From NCBI GenBank assembly GCA_009840545.1, contig VXNM01000011.1, forward strand, positions 62,001 through 126,000: a DNA stretch of 64,000 bases. Direction: 5' to 3'. Positions 41,668-51,616 of the stretch are shown here, one piece after another. The position numbers and the translations under genes are program-made. Within the stretch, counting starts at the first letter, position 1. Every line of letters begins with the position of its first letter. The notes beneath the pieces are model-generated. The model searched no databases, was not told the DNA's origin, and saw nothing but the letters and a program-made list of their open reading frames with translations. This DNA comes from Gammaproteobacteria bacterium (GTDB lineage Bacteria > Pseudomonadota > Gammaproteobacteria > Pseudomonadales > Azotimanducaceae).

Positions 41668-43217
41668 TCCTCGTCGCTAGACTCTATACAGTACAACAGG
41701 TAGTCTCTAAAAGCCGAAGCCATCTCATACTCGAGATACGGAATTTCGATTCGAGCTGTTGGGTTTTTCAAAACCAAGGAAGCCCGATGCCTCCATTTCT
41801 GAATGATGTTTTGTGTGATATCGACCGACTGCAGCTTGGAATACTTCAAAGATCTAAGTACGTACGAGAGTACTCCGGAACGATACACAATCGCCTCTTG
41901 GTTGCACAGATAGCCTGCCTTACGCCAACGTAAGTACGCAACAGCGCTTGAAGGCACAATCCAAGCCAATGCCAATAAACCATAGGCGAGCCCGAAATGA
42001 AGCGCGACTACTACATAACCAATAACTGAAATCGCTACCCCTCGGCAAAACGGAACCCAGAACAGTGGAGAGGCGATTGCAGTGAAGTCGCTCGAGTTCG
42101 GGTCAAATGCTAGCCCCTTCGCCGCATCTTGCATGACAGTTTGGCCGAGCAATGAGTTTGTAGGCAAGTCCGAGAGAGGAATTTGCAGCATATGCTCAGC
42201 GTCGCTAGCTGACTGCTCTGCTCGAACTCTAAAGCACGATAGCCATCTACTGCGAAGGTTCTGGTGAAAGGTTAGCGACTGAATCTTCGGGATATCCAAC
42301 TGAATCTCGCGTACTGTAAATAGTCCAGCAACTGATTTCAGCCTTCCGTTCTCGATGAACGTGCGGAAACCTTTCCATCTGATGTAGGCTCCGATCACTT
42401 GAAGGATCCAAGCAACCGAGCCGATGCAAACCAACAACATCAGGACCGTCACAACCGTTGCCACTGTGTTCCCAACACTTGGAGACAATGACAAATGGAT
42501 CTGAAGAATGAAATCGACTATGGATTTAAGAGGGCCAATGGACTCGAGTGAAACTCGGTTCAAAATGGATGTAACAGTAAAAGGAATAGCAATTGTGAAG
42601 AGCGAAACCAATCCTACAGTTGAGCCACTACCGCAGGTTCCAATCTTCACAATTTGAGCCAGCGAGAGTGAAGTGATCAAGTTCACATGGTTTGCAGAGT
42701 CTTCCGCACCAGGCTCTGGATCTTCTTCGTCCTCTAACTTGCGCTCTTGATCGATTCGTGCTCTTAGACTTTCAGCGAAACCAAGAGAGACGGCGGGGAC
42801 CGTGGCTTCTGCGGTGCCCGTCCCAGCCGTATCGAAGCTGATTCCTGTCAATCCCAACCAGCGATCCACCGGGCCACGCTCAAAGTTAATGGCTCGGATT
42901 CGGTCGAATTGCAGGTCGATGTGCTTCAAGTTGATCACTCCCTCTCTTACAGAGATGCTATTGGGGGACAACTTAAACCTGAAACGGAGAAACTTGGCAA
43001 GGGCAACAACAGAGATCACAGCCAGCCAAAAGACACCAATAAGACCTACGATCAACCAGTTTTCGCCAGCGGCGAACCAAGCGAGAAGGGCACCGTTTGA
43101 AAGAACTAGAGTCTTGAGCTGATTCCAAATTTGATGAGTTGCCTTACCAAAGAAGAAGATGAGAGATATCGGAGACGCTCGATACCATCGGTCAATGTCA
43201 TAGGTCTTGAGAAACAT
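41658..43217 (-). CDS. Multi-PH-domain (YdbT-like) membrane protein
   Basis: A 519-residue inner-membrane protein with several bPH2 repeats separated by paired helices (LLAWFAAGENWLIVGLIGVF; AISVIGYVVVALHFGLAYGL and others). PH markers are LSPNSISVREGVINLKHIDL, FDRIRAINFERGPVDRWLG and, in the C-terminal repeat, EAIVYRSGVLSYVLRSLKYSK with LQSVDITQNIIQKW. Size and repeat layout match Bacillus YdbT. First gene of the group. Divergent from the DUF4011 helicase across a 497-base gap. Confidence 0.85.
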   Translation of the reverse strand: MFLKTYDIDRWYRASPISLIFFFGKATHQIWNQLKTLVLSNGALLAWFAAGENWLIVGLIGVFWLAVISVVALAKFLRFRFKLSPNSISVREGVINLKHIDLQFDRIRAINFERGPVDRWLGLTGISFDTAGTGTAEATVPAVSLGFAESLRARIDQERKLEDEEDPEPGAEDSANHVNLITSLSLAQIVKIGTCGSGSTVGLVSLFTIAIPFTVTSILNRVSLESIGPLKSIVDFILQIHLSLSPSVGNTVATVVTVLMLLVCIGSVAWILQVIGAYIRWKGFRTFIENGRLKSVAGLFTVREIQLDIPKIQSLTFHQNLRSRWLSCFRVRAEQSASDAEHMLQIPLSDLPTNSLLGQTVMQDAAKGLAFDPNSSDFTAIASPLFWVPFCRGVAISVIGYVVVALHFGLAYGLLALAWIVPSSAVAYLRWRKAGYLCNQEAIVYRSGVLSYVLRSLKYSKLQSVDITQNIIQKWRHRASLVLKNPTARIEIPYLEYEMASAFRDYLLYCIESSDEEWR

Positions 43218-43714
43218 TAGTAGCTAGCTATGCGGAATATCGAGAGACTGGGTAACCCGCCGCCGTAGATCATTTTCCACAGTCCAGATTCTCTATACAC
43301 AGAAGGGCGATTTCGCAGTCGGCATCACCTTATAGCGTGTTAGCCGGACAAATTTTAGGGACTGAAAGGAACTAAAGCACTTCAGCATCTTCATGGGTCT
43401 CTTCTTCCTACTTTCAGCTTGAACTCCAGCTCGGTTCAATTTGGGGTGTACGGCTGCATCCAACATACCTCCGGATGCAGAGATATGACGTCTACTAAAA
43501 AATAGAGACCGTGCCGTTAAGGATAACGGAACCTCGTCATGGGAAGATTCTGCTAGCGTTACTGTTCGTTGCAACTAGCTCGTCGTACATTTACCCAATT
43601 CCTTCGTGCGTTAAACTCACTCGATTCGATGCCAATCAACGCGTTCCGGTTGTGTCAAATCGAACGGAAATGCAGGTGAATTGGTAAGTCGCAAAGTTGC
43701 GCAAGAGAGAAGCC
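43218..43714. other. Divergent intergenic region with two perfect inverted repeats
   Basis: About 500 bases between the divergent PH and helicase genes. Two hairpin-forming inverted repeats are present: CTGCATCC (43454-43461) with GGATGCAG (43473-43480), 8 bp with an 11-base loop, and CCGTTA (43514-43519) with TAACGG (43524-43529), 6 bp with a 4-base loop. Neither has a T-run, so they are more likely operators or remnants than terminators. A 93-codon minus-strand frame here has no family features. Confidence 0.45.
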
Positions 43715-46700
43715 ATGAGTGAATCTACATTGCAACAGACCACGGCTGAACAGCCTATATCGCCAAGCAGTGCGTTGCTGGAAGCACTTGATCTTCAAAG
43801 ACACAACCTGCTCGACATACGGAAACGGAACCCACTAACCAATGCGCCAATACGCACGTTTCGACGCAACCAGCTTCTCATTGCACATGAACTCTCCGAT
43901 GAGATCTACAGGATTCTGTACGTAGAAGGAAAGAAATTTACGTTTTTGCCCGCTAAGGGAATTGATGCAGATGCCCGTAGCGTAGAAGAAGCCATGAATT
44001 TATCTGGCGATCTCTTCGTTCCCGATGAACTTGTCGGGGAGGTGCATTTGGCGCATACCGACACAAAGCTGCAAACCCTGCTCACGCCCGCCGCGCTTCA
44101 GAAAAAGCTTCTCTACATCTATCGAGAAGCGAAAAGCATTGAGGAGGAACAAGGCATCAGTGTGTTGTTCCTAGCGCTTGGATTCCTGTGCTACTTCGAG
44201 TCCGAATCTTCGGAAGTCGAGCGATGTGCACCACTCATACTCCTCCCAGTAGAGCTGACACGAGATTCAAGAAAGGGTGTCTTCCGATTGGCCAAGAGGG
44301 ACATGGATCTGGAGTCAAACAAGTCATTGGCAATGTTGTTGCATGAGGACTTTCAGCTGACTCTGCCTGATTTTCCCGACAACGACAGCTGGAGGCCAAC
44401 GGAGTATTTCAACGAAGTGAGGGAGGCCGTAGCATCGAAACCGCGATGGAATATAGAACCAGATTCAATGGCTCTGAGCTTTTTTTCGTTTGCGAAGTTC
44501 TTGATGTATCGCGACCTAGAGCTCGAAAACTATCAATCTGACGATGTGGATATCACGGGAGTACGCCTTATCGAGGATCTCTTGACAGGCGGCCACTCTA
44601 GCGCGGAGGATTCACCAAAAGTATCGATCACAGCCCCTGAGCAGATTCCGAATCTTGATGCAAAGTTCAGCAATCCTAAAGAACTTGGTCACATTCTGGA
44701 TGCCGATTCTTCCCAAACTCAGGTGATCTCTTCTGCGATGGATGGGAAGAATATCGTCGTTCAAGGACCTCCTGGAACCGGCAAGTCACAGACTATCGCC
44801 AATTTAATCGCTGGTGCTGTGAATTGTGGCAAGCGGGTCCTATTCATTGCCGAGAAGAGGGCAGCTCTCGAGGTTGTTATGAAGCGCTTGGTGCAGTGCG
44901 GACTGGGTCCTCTATGTCTGGAATTGCACTCCCACAAGGCAAACAAGGCACAAGTCTATGGGAGTTTGAGAGAGACTTGGGAGCTCAATCGCCCTGTGGA
45001 TGTAGCGGAAACTGAGTACGACGAACTTCGACAGCTTCGGGACCGACTGAACCGAGTTTCAGATCTTGTTCACACTCAAGATTCCACCACAGGAAATACT
45101 GCATTTCGATTGATGGGCAAGATCTCAAGATTGTCAGGCAAGCGTACTCCACCGGCAGATTTTGATATATCCGAGATTGATTCTTGGTCCATTCAGGAAT
45201 TTGACGAGCGATGTAGCTTGGTAGCTCGATTTGCCGAAGCAACCACGAAACATGGTCCTGAGCACCAACACATCTGGCGGGGCGTAGAGAACAGACTTTC
45301 GCCTATCGACAGACAACGCATGGAAAACTTGATAGATCAAGCATCAACTACGTTCGATGAACTGAGTGATCGATTTGAACAGGGTAGGACCGCGGCAAGT
45401 GTGAGCTGGAATCTCACCGAGTATCGAGTTCACCAGCTGGTAGAACAGTTGGTACAGATCCAATCGATGCCAACGAATGCGCCCGAACTGCTACGACAAG
45501 AGGTGGTTGTCGATCACTGCGAAGCAGCAATCGAGCTGTGTGAATTGCTGGAACAGGTTCGAATCGCGGAGACTGCACTTGAGGGTACAGTAATTTCTCA
45601 AGCATTTGAGAGCAAATGGGAACTGCACCTGAATGCCGTGGCTAAAGAAGGCACGAGCATTTTCCGACTGTTCAAGTCTTCTTATCTGAATGCTATTTCA
45701 GACTTGAAGGAAGTTTGCACAGCGAAATTACCTGGTAAGCAGCAGGAGCGTTTCGAACTACTCGAGAAACTGGTTCATGTGGAGAAGTTGCGAACAAAAA
45801 TAGACAACCGAGAGGTACTGGGACGCGAGTGTTTCGGTATTCAGTGGCAACAATCCAAGACGTCGTATGAAAGCGTATATGGTGCACTTAGTTGGATTGG
45901 TCAACAGGCCAAATCATTGGGTGATATTGGAAGCGTACAAGAGCAAGTTGCAAATCTGAACGAATCTGTTGATTTCGAGAATGTCAAGATCCAATTGCTT
46001 GATGTCTGGAATACCTGGTCCGCCCTGTGGAAGCAAGTCACAGAACTCACCGGATTGGACAACACCAAAGCATTTGGAAGCCAAGACCTATCGAGTGTCG
46101 AAATAGAGGAGATTAGCCAAAGGCTTAGTGCATGGGCTGAACATCCCACTGAACTTGCCGGCTATCACGAACTGCTGAGCATCGGCGACCTACTGAAGGA
46201 CAAAGGATTGGTAGAAATTCGCAATCAGATTGGGACTGGACATCTGGCATGTTCAACTGCTGTAGACACATTCTCGCTTCTTCGTTCAGAACGGGTACTG
46301 AAGAACATATTGAACGAACACCCCGAGCTTGAGTCTCTCAGTGGCTCTGACCGTACTGCGATGGTAGAAAAGTTCAAGGAAAAGGACGAAGAGTTGCGAC
46401 TCCTAACTGCGCGTGAAGTCTCGCTCAAGCACTACGAGAGCATCCCGCGTGGCTCAACGGGAATGGTAGGTGTTGTTCGAGGTGAGCTAGCCAAGAAACG
46501 TCGTCACATGCCGATACGAAAGTTGCTTGACACAGCAGGAGATGTTGTCGCAGCACTCAAACCCGTTTTCCTTATGAGTCCGATGTCAGTAGCGCAATAT
46601 CTGAAGCCAGGAGGGCTTCAATTCGACCTCTTGTTGATAGATGAAGCCAGTCAAGTCAAGCCGCAGGAGGCGTTGGGCGCAATGTTGCGGGCCAAGCAAG

Positions 46701-48655
46701 TTGTCGTGGTGGGGGATCAGAAGCAGATGCCTCCAACGTCATTCTTTGATCGACAAATGTCAGGTGACGATGAGAGTGGCACCGACGAAAGCGAGACCGA
46801 GATTGAGCTGGACACTTCAGCTCAGATGGCACAGCAATCCACTGACATGGAAAGCATTTTGGCGCTTTGTGATGCGCGCTTTGGAAATCGAGCAATGCTT
46901 AGTTGGCACTACCGATCCGAGCATCCCTCCCTTATCGACGTATCGAATCACGAGTTTTATTCAGGAAAGCTCTTGTACCCACCATCTGCCGAGTTTGCTG
47001 GGACCATCAATGGAATGAAGTTCGTGCATGTCACAGATGGAGTCTATGATCGCAGCAGAAGAAGACACAATGAAGTTGAAGCGGACACCATCTGTGAGCA
47101 CATTCTTGCGCATGTTCGCGACCATCCGAATTGGACGCTTGGTGTAGTGGGATTGTCGGTCGCACAACGTAATCTCATGCAAACTAAGGTGGAAGCTCTG
47201 TGTCGTGAGCATCCCCATGTGGAACGATTCTGCGACGAATCCAACGAAGAACCATTCTTTGTCAAGAACCTCGAGAACGTTCAAGGAGACGAACGAGATG
47301 TGATCTTCGTCTCAATTGGATACGGCAAAGATGCCAACGGGTATTTTGGACAATCGTTCGGCCCAGTGTCACAGAAAGGTGGAGAACGGAGACTTAACGT
47401 CTTATTCACTAGAGCTCGGAAGCGATGCGTGATCTTCGCGTCGATCACCCCTGACGACATTCGAGTTGATGCAGCCCAACATCAGGGCCCCAGAGTTTTG
47501 AAGCGATTCATGAAGTATGCCGCAACGGGCGATCTGGATATCCCTGTAGAGACGGGCGATGAAATGGATAGTCCATTCGAGGAGGACGTTGCCAGTGTGC
47601 TGGAGGAACATGGCTATGTCGTGCACCCTCAGGTTGGAGCATCAGGTTTCAAGATTGACCTAGCCATAGTCGATCCGGACAACGACAATCACTACGTACT
47701 AGCCATTGAGTGTGATGGTGCGCGCTACCACTCGTCAAGTTGGGCACGGGAAAGGGATAGGTTGCGCCAGCAAGTTCTTGAGAGGAAAGGTTGGCGATTT
47801 CACAGAATTTGGAGTACGGATTGGTTTTACAGCCGAGCCGCTGAAATTCAAAAGTTAGTACGTGCGGTTGAAGAGGCTAGACAGTTTTTCAAGTCCCAAC
47901 ACGCTAGCGATAGCAATTTTGCTACAAGTGCGGGCAAAGGAAAAGTTGAATCAAGTTCGAACAATGATCGCCTCGACGAAGAGGATCCCAATACTTCTCT
48001 GTCAGAGGGCGATTCATCCCGTGCATCCAGGTCGCCCAGTGAGCGTCTTGTTGAGCGATCGGAGGAGTCCCACCAAACATTGCAATCCTCACCCTACAGG
48101 GAACTCATAATTGACGTTGACGACGAATTGCTCACAAATGAGATCCATGAATTGGAACCGTCCTTCTTCGTGGAAATCACGGTCAAAATGGTCGATGCGG
48201 AGGGTCCCGTTCATTCCGACGCAATTGCGGCGAGAATTGCAAGAAGCTGGGGAAAGTCTCGAGTAGGGTCGCGGATACGGTCCACTATCCAACAGAGCAT
48301 AGAACTTGCTCTTGAACACGGCCAAATTCTTAGATCAGATTCAGACGGAGAGGAGTTCTTCGTTTCCAAGGACTACTCCGAGTCAAATGAAATTCGTGAT
48401 CGTTCAAGCGTTCAGCTGTCGAAGCTAAAGTTCCCAGATGTAATTCCAAGATCCGAAATTCGTGCCGCAGTACGAGTTGCAGTCGATGACAATGTGTCCT
48501 TGACAATTGAAGAGTGCCGGAAGGAAGTCCAACGAATGCTGGGCACCAATTTAGGACGTGACAAGATGGATGAGATCATTTCAAGCGAAGTCCTAACCCT
48601 TGCAGAAAAGGGGAGTATTAGACTTTCCGGTGAGATGCTATCCAAAGTCAGCTAG
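43715..48655 (+). CDS. DUF4011-SF1 helicase-nuclease-DUF3320 protein (defence-type)
   Basis: A 1646-residue protein. In order: a DUF4011 region (LDLQRHNLLDIRKRNPLTNA near residue 25), a superfamily 1 helicase with Walker A QGPPGTGKSQTIANLIAGA (K357), a roughly 600-residue mostly helical insertion, Walker B LLIDEASQ (D976-E977), QVVVVGDQKQMPPTSF, and late helicase motifs ENVQGDERDVIFVSIGYG and RRLNVLFTRARKRC. A PD-(D/E)xK-type nuclease of the DUF559/MTES_1575 kind follows: GFKIDLAI (D1315) and AIECDGARYHSSSWARERDR (E1332). The C-terminus has a DUF3320-like winged helix (IAARIARSWGKSRVGSRIR). Proteins with this plan (Hhe-like) have been reported as anti-phage. ATG 43715 has AAGAGAGA upstream and is preferred over TTG 43697. 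Stands alone as a transcription unit. Confidence 0.9.
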   Translation: MSESTLQQTTAEQPISPSSALLEALDLQRHNLLDIRKRNPLTNAPIRTFRRNQLLIAHELSDEIYRILYVEGKKFTFLPAKGIDADARSVEEAMNLSGDLFVPDELVGEVHLAHTDTKLQTLLTPAALQKKLLYIYREAKSIEEEQGISVLFLALGFLCYFESESSEVERCAPLILLPVELTRDSRKGVFRLAKRDMDLESNKSLAMLLHEDFQLTLPDFPDNDSWRPTEYFNEVREAVASKPRWNIEPDSMALSFFSFAKFLMYRDLELENYQSDDVDITGVRLIEDLLTGGHSSAEDSPKVSITAPEQIPNLDAKFSNPKELGHILDADSSQTQVISSAMDGKNIVVQGPPGTGKSQTIANLIAGAVNCGKRVLFIAEKRAALEVVMKRLVQCGLGPLCLELHSHKANKAQVYGSLRETWELNRPVDVAETEYDELRQLRDRLNRVSDLVHTQDSTTGNTAFRLMGKISRLSGKRTPPADFDISEIDSWSIQEFDERCSLVARFAEATTKHGPEHQHIWRGVENRLSPIDRQRMENLIDQASTTFDELSDRFEQGRTAASVSWNLTEYRVHQLVEQLVQIQSMPTNAPELLRQEVVVDHCEAAIELCELLEQVRIAETALEGTVISQAFESKWELHLNAVAKEGTSIFRLFKSSYLNAISDLKEVCTAKLPGKQQERFELLEKLVHVEKLRTKIDNREVLGRECFGIQWQQSKTSYESVYGALSWIGQQAKSLGDIGSVQEQVANLNESVDFENVKIQLLDVWNTWSALWKQVTELTGLDNTKAFGSQDLSSVEIEEISQRLSAWAEHPTELAGYHELLSIGDLLKDKGLVEIRNQIGTGHLACSTAVDTFSLLRSERVLKNILNEHPELESLSGSDRTAMVEKFKEKDEELRLLTAREVSLKHYESIPRGSTGMVGVVRGELAKKRRHMPIRKLLDTAGDVVAALKPVFLMSPMSVAQYLKPGGLQFDLLLIDEASQVKPQEALGAMLRAKQVVVVGDQKQMPPTSFFDRQMSGDDESGTDESETEIELDTSAQMAQQSTDMESILALCDARFGNRAMLSWHYRSEHPSLIDVSNHEFYSGKLLYPPSAEFAGTINGMKFVHVTDGVYDRSRRRHNEVEADTICEHILAHVRDHPNWTLGVVGLSVAQRNLMQTKVEALCREHPHVERFCDESNEEPFFVKNLENVQGDERDVIFVSIGYGKDANGYFGQSFGPVSQKGGERRLNVLFTRARKRCVIFASITPDDIRVDAAQHQGPRVLKRFMKYAATGDLDIPVETGDEMDSPFEEDVASVLEEHGYVVHPQVGASGFKIDLAIVDPDNDNHYVLAIECDGARYHSSSWARERDRLRQQVLERKGWRFHRIWSTDWFYSRAAEIQKLVRAVEEARQFFKSQHASDSNFATSAGKGKVESSSNNDRLDEEDPNTSLSEGDSSRASRSPSERLVERSEESHQTLQSSPYRELIIDVDDELLTNEIHELEPSFFVEITVKMVDAEGPVHSDAIAARIARSWGKSRVGSRIRSTIQQSIELALEHGQILRSDSDGEEFFVSKDYSESNEIRDRSSVQLSKLKFPDVIPRSEIRAAVRVAVDDNVSLTIEECRKEVQRMLGTNLGRDKMDEIISSEVLTLAEKGSIRLSGEMLSKVS

Positions 48656-48828
48656 CTGTTCTCGCCTGTTTGACTTTGCTACTCGAACTCACGGCTTGTT
48701 AGACGGTTTAGTACGTGAACGACAAGCCCTTCAAGTCATTCGGTTCTCTTTCTATGAGGATATTCAAGCTTCCAAGTCTCGGGTGTGGCGAAAATGACAA
48801 ATCCAGACCGTTCATTCGTATTTACGTC

Positions 48829-50205
48829 TCAATCAATGTGCTCTGAAATCCATTGCTTTTGTTTAGCGGTTAGTCGTGACTTTTGCCACGGGACGGTCTC
48901 ATTGATCTTCTTGAGGTCATATCGATAGACTCTTCCGTTCCAACTTGCGATCAAATCATTCTCGCTTGTAATCATGATGTCGTCGATCCTATGGGTCGTA
49001 GAGTCAATCACTTTATACACTCCGGCGTTACTCAGCTGAATCACCCTGTAGCCACAATTTGTCCATCTACACCAGTCACCCCATACCCTAGTAAGCACGA
49101 CTGCCGATATACCATTGGAACTCGAGGTGGATGGGGGAATGTTGATCCACTTCAGAATGTCTCTGACCCTTTCGCGACGTTTGAAATTCCACCAATTTTT
49201 GAGTTGTCCCTCGACATTCCATTGAAGGAGCAGCTGGCCCTTGAAAATCACGTTGTTAAGCAGCAATTCACCATGGAGGTAGACCTTGCTGTACAGAAAC
49301 CGAGCGACTTCGTGAGTTTCATAGGAATCTGCCATCGGGATTGCCTCATCGAGCCTACCAACTAATTCATGCTCATTGTTTTGCTCGATCACAAAAGTAA
49401 CGCTGCTGATTGACCGTGAGACTCCACATTGCGAAATAGCCCAACCTTCACGACATCTGTATAGTGAACGCGGATCAAAGGAAAGCAAGACCAATGATTG
49501 TCTTCCCACACCTTGCTCCCCAATGAGTGCACCGGTGGCAGGAAAAGGGACTACGATCTTCTTAACTGCTCCGCGATTGAGATCTACGACATTGGCATAG
49601 TGGCTGTCTTTTCCGTCCCAGCACAGTGTTACTAGACTTGGTAGTTCATCCCCGCCAAAGTCAACTACTTGATAGCCGACGTACTCAGCCACGCCTACCG
49701 AAGTGCATTGAAACGAAAAACTGAGTTCTGTACCTTCGAGCCTCAATATTTCGTGGTGTTCTTCAATGGGTTGCCGAGACAAGCTAGTTGTTCGATCAAT
49801 TCGTCCGTGGATCCAAACTGAATCCCTAGCAGGGATGACTTGAACGTCATCGTATGGATGGTCGAACACATAGGAACTAAGTACTTTCTCTACGCCTGTA
49901 TCGAACGTTAGAACCCCAGTGCGACTGGCAATGAATATTCTTCCATCCGGACTCTCGGCAAAATCTTCAGTCTGATTACCAAGTAACGAGACAAGTGCTG
50001 GATCAACGGATTTGGAAGGAAATACTTGAACTTTGTTCGAGAGTGCTTGATTGTTTTCGAACGTAGAGGGTTCATTTGCCTCAGATAGCGTTGGAGCAGT
50101 AACGGCGAGGCCACATACCAAGAGCCAAACAAGCTTGATTCCCAGTAAACTCCAGTCGTTGGGACTTAGTGATGGACTAAAGTAACTTCCAAACAAGAAA
50201 GGCAT
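48829..50205 (-). CDS. Exported protein of unknown family, paralogue A
   Basis: A 458-residue protein with an N-terminal hydrophobic segment (LLGIKLVWLLVCGLAVTAP) that may be a signal peptide, then a mostly beta-strand body: TEDFAESPDGRIFIASRTGVL, VVDFGGDELPSLVTLCW, VWGDWCRWTNCGYRVIQLSN, and DIMITSENDLIASWNGRVYR. It reads like a propeller with FG-GAP-like turns. Paralogue of 50261-51616: both share WG-x-WC-x-W-x-x-CGY and the closing YDL-x-x-I-x-x-x-x-PWQKS motif. Convergent with the helicase gene, 173 bases from its stop. I do not recognise a described family. Confidence 0.7.
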   Translation of the reverse strand: MPFLFGSYFSPSLSPNDWSLLGIKLVWLLVCGLAVTAPTLSEANEPSTFENNQALSNKVQVFPSKSVDPALVSLLGNQTEDFAESPDGRIFIASRTGVLTFDTGVEKVLSSYVFDHPYDDVQVIPARDSVWIHGRIDRTTSLSRQPIEEHHEILRLEGTELSFSFQCTSVGVAEYVGYQVVDFGGDELPSLVTLCWDGKDSHYANVVDLNRGAVKKIVVPFPATGALIGEQGVGRQSLVLLSFDPRSLYRCREGWAISQCGVSRSISSVTFVIEQNNEHELVGRLDEAIPMADSYETHEVARFLYSKVYLHGELLLNNVIFKGQLLLQWNVEGQLKNWWNFKRRERVRDILKWINIPPSTSSSNGISAVVLTRVWGDWCRWTNCGYRVIQLSNAGVYKVIDSTTHRIDDIMITSENDLIASWNGRVYRYDLKKINETVPWQKSRLTAKQKQWISEHID

Positions 50206-50260
50206 AGAGATTCGAGCTTACAGCAATTGCTCAGCGCAAATTTGTCTCGATATGTCTGTT

Positions 50261-51616
50261 TCACTCATCGGAAATTTCGTATGATTCTCGAATTTCTGAT
50301 TCCGATAAGCCAGATCTCTCGGACATCCATGCCAGGTGTTTCGAAGGAATGAACGACTTTTGCCACGGGATGTCATTGCGGATGGTGTCGAGATCGTACT
50401 CGTAGATCTTGCCTCCCCATGTGGTCACAAGTCGGTAATCGGTGGTTACAAGAATCGAGTCGACTGAATCTATTGTGAAGTCAATTAGTTTGTAGTCTCC
50501 ATTGTTATTCAGTTGAAGAATTGCATAGCCACACGGAGCCCACTGACACCAGTGTCCCCAGCCGTAGAGAACGGCTATCATCGACTGGTCTTCGAATTCA
50601 GCACGCTCGGAAAGGTCCAACCACTTGCCTACAGATCGAAAATTTCGCTCTAGATCGAAGTACCACCAGTCTCTTAAATCACCATCGAATTCCCAACGCA
50701 GGATAATATTTCCCGGATATACTGAATCGTATATTACTAAGTCTTTATCGTTCATACTTTTCAAAGATAAGAACTTATCAATTGTCGAAAGTTTCTTCTT
50801 ATACACTCCTGATAAAGTTTCTTCAATTGACAAAATAACTTTATTATACTTTTGAGTATTGAGAGACCGATAAATAGGAGAGGGCGTATCAATATCGCGA
50901 GCATAGTGCACCAAAGGATAGCTTCGCATTAAGTTAAGTGTCCGTCTTCCATTCGATGCCTCACTCAAGAATGCTCTCAAAGGACTAAAGGGAACTTCGA
51001 CTTCTGAGACTCTGCCATCTCGCAGATTCATGAACGCAACGTAGTCGTGGAGCTCATCTCTCCGGCACGGCAGAGCAAGGCTTGAGTGCCCGTCGCCGTC
51101 TAGGTCGACTACGTAAGTAGACCACCATACTCGAGCAGTACTACACTGGTATGTGTAAACGGGTGTAGGATCGTTTAGTCGGTATATATGATGCTCACTC
51201 AAGGACTCTTCTACACTCGAAGGTCTTGATCCGTACACCCATAGTGCCTGCCCAGTAGCAATAGCTCTAGTTGAGGTGTACTTCTGACTGAACTGCACTG
51301 AGTTCTGCACACGGAACTCTCGATCGAATAACAGCCATCCGTTCTCCGTTGCAGCGAGAAACATTCCATCGGGCGTCTCGATCAAACTCTTAATAGTCGA
51401 ATCGGTTAAAGGCGCGTGCAGTTCATTTTCGGTATCGGGAATGAATACTGGTTCGGACGTGGACTGATATCCCACTGATTTATAGTGCGAAACTATATTT
51501 CCAAGGCAACCATGCAGCAGTGTGAGAGTTGCAATCAGGAACAAGCAATAGCACGTCTTAAAAAATTCCAAGAGCTCAGATACTCTCCGTGATATGTCCA
51601 TGGGCTTGTCAAGCAT
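50261..51616 (-). CDS. Predicted lipoprotein of unknown family, paralogue B
   Basis: A 451-residue protein with a lipoprotein-like signal (CLFLIATLTLLHGC, lipobox LHGC near residue 37), so probably anchored in the envelope. The body mirrors paralogue A: LIETPDGMFLAATENGWLLF, YVVDLDGDGHSSLALPC (an FG-GAP-like DxDGDG turn), YGWGHWCQWAPCGYAILQLN, ILVTTDYRLVTTWGGKIYEY and PWQKSFIPSKHLAWM. The central part (about 50700-50870) is strikingly A/T-rich relative to its neighbours and codes the least conserved stretch. The two genes are on the same strand, 55 bases apart, and may form an operon. Function unknown. Confidence 0.72.
   Translation of the reverse strand: MLDKPMDISRRVSELLEFFKTCYCLFLIATLTLLHGCLGNIVSHYKSVGYQSTSEPVFIPDTENELHAPLTDSTIKSLIETPDGMFLAATENGWLLFDREFRVQNSVQFSQKYTSTRAIATGQALWVYGSRPSSVEESLSEHHIYRLNDPTPVYTYQCSTARVWWSTYVVDLDGDGHSSLALPCRRDELHDYVAFMNLRDGRVSEVEVPFSPLRAFLSEASNGRRTLNLMRSYPLVHYARDIDTPSPIYRSLNTQKYNKVILSIEETLSGVYKKKLSTIDKFLSLKSMNDKDLVIYDSVYPGNIILRWEFDGDLRDWWYFDLERNFRSVGKWLDLSERAEFEDQSMIAVLYGWGHWCQWAPCGYAILQLNNNGDYKLIDFTIDSVDSILVTTDYRLVTTWGGKIYEYDLDTIRNDIPWQKSFIPSKHLAWMSERSGLSESEIRESYEISDE

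Noticed and set aside
43293-43574. 93-codon minus-strand frame between the PH and helicase genes
   Set aside because: No ribosome binding site or family features; it runs through the two inverted repeats, and its composition looks non-coding.
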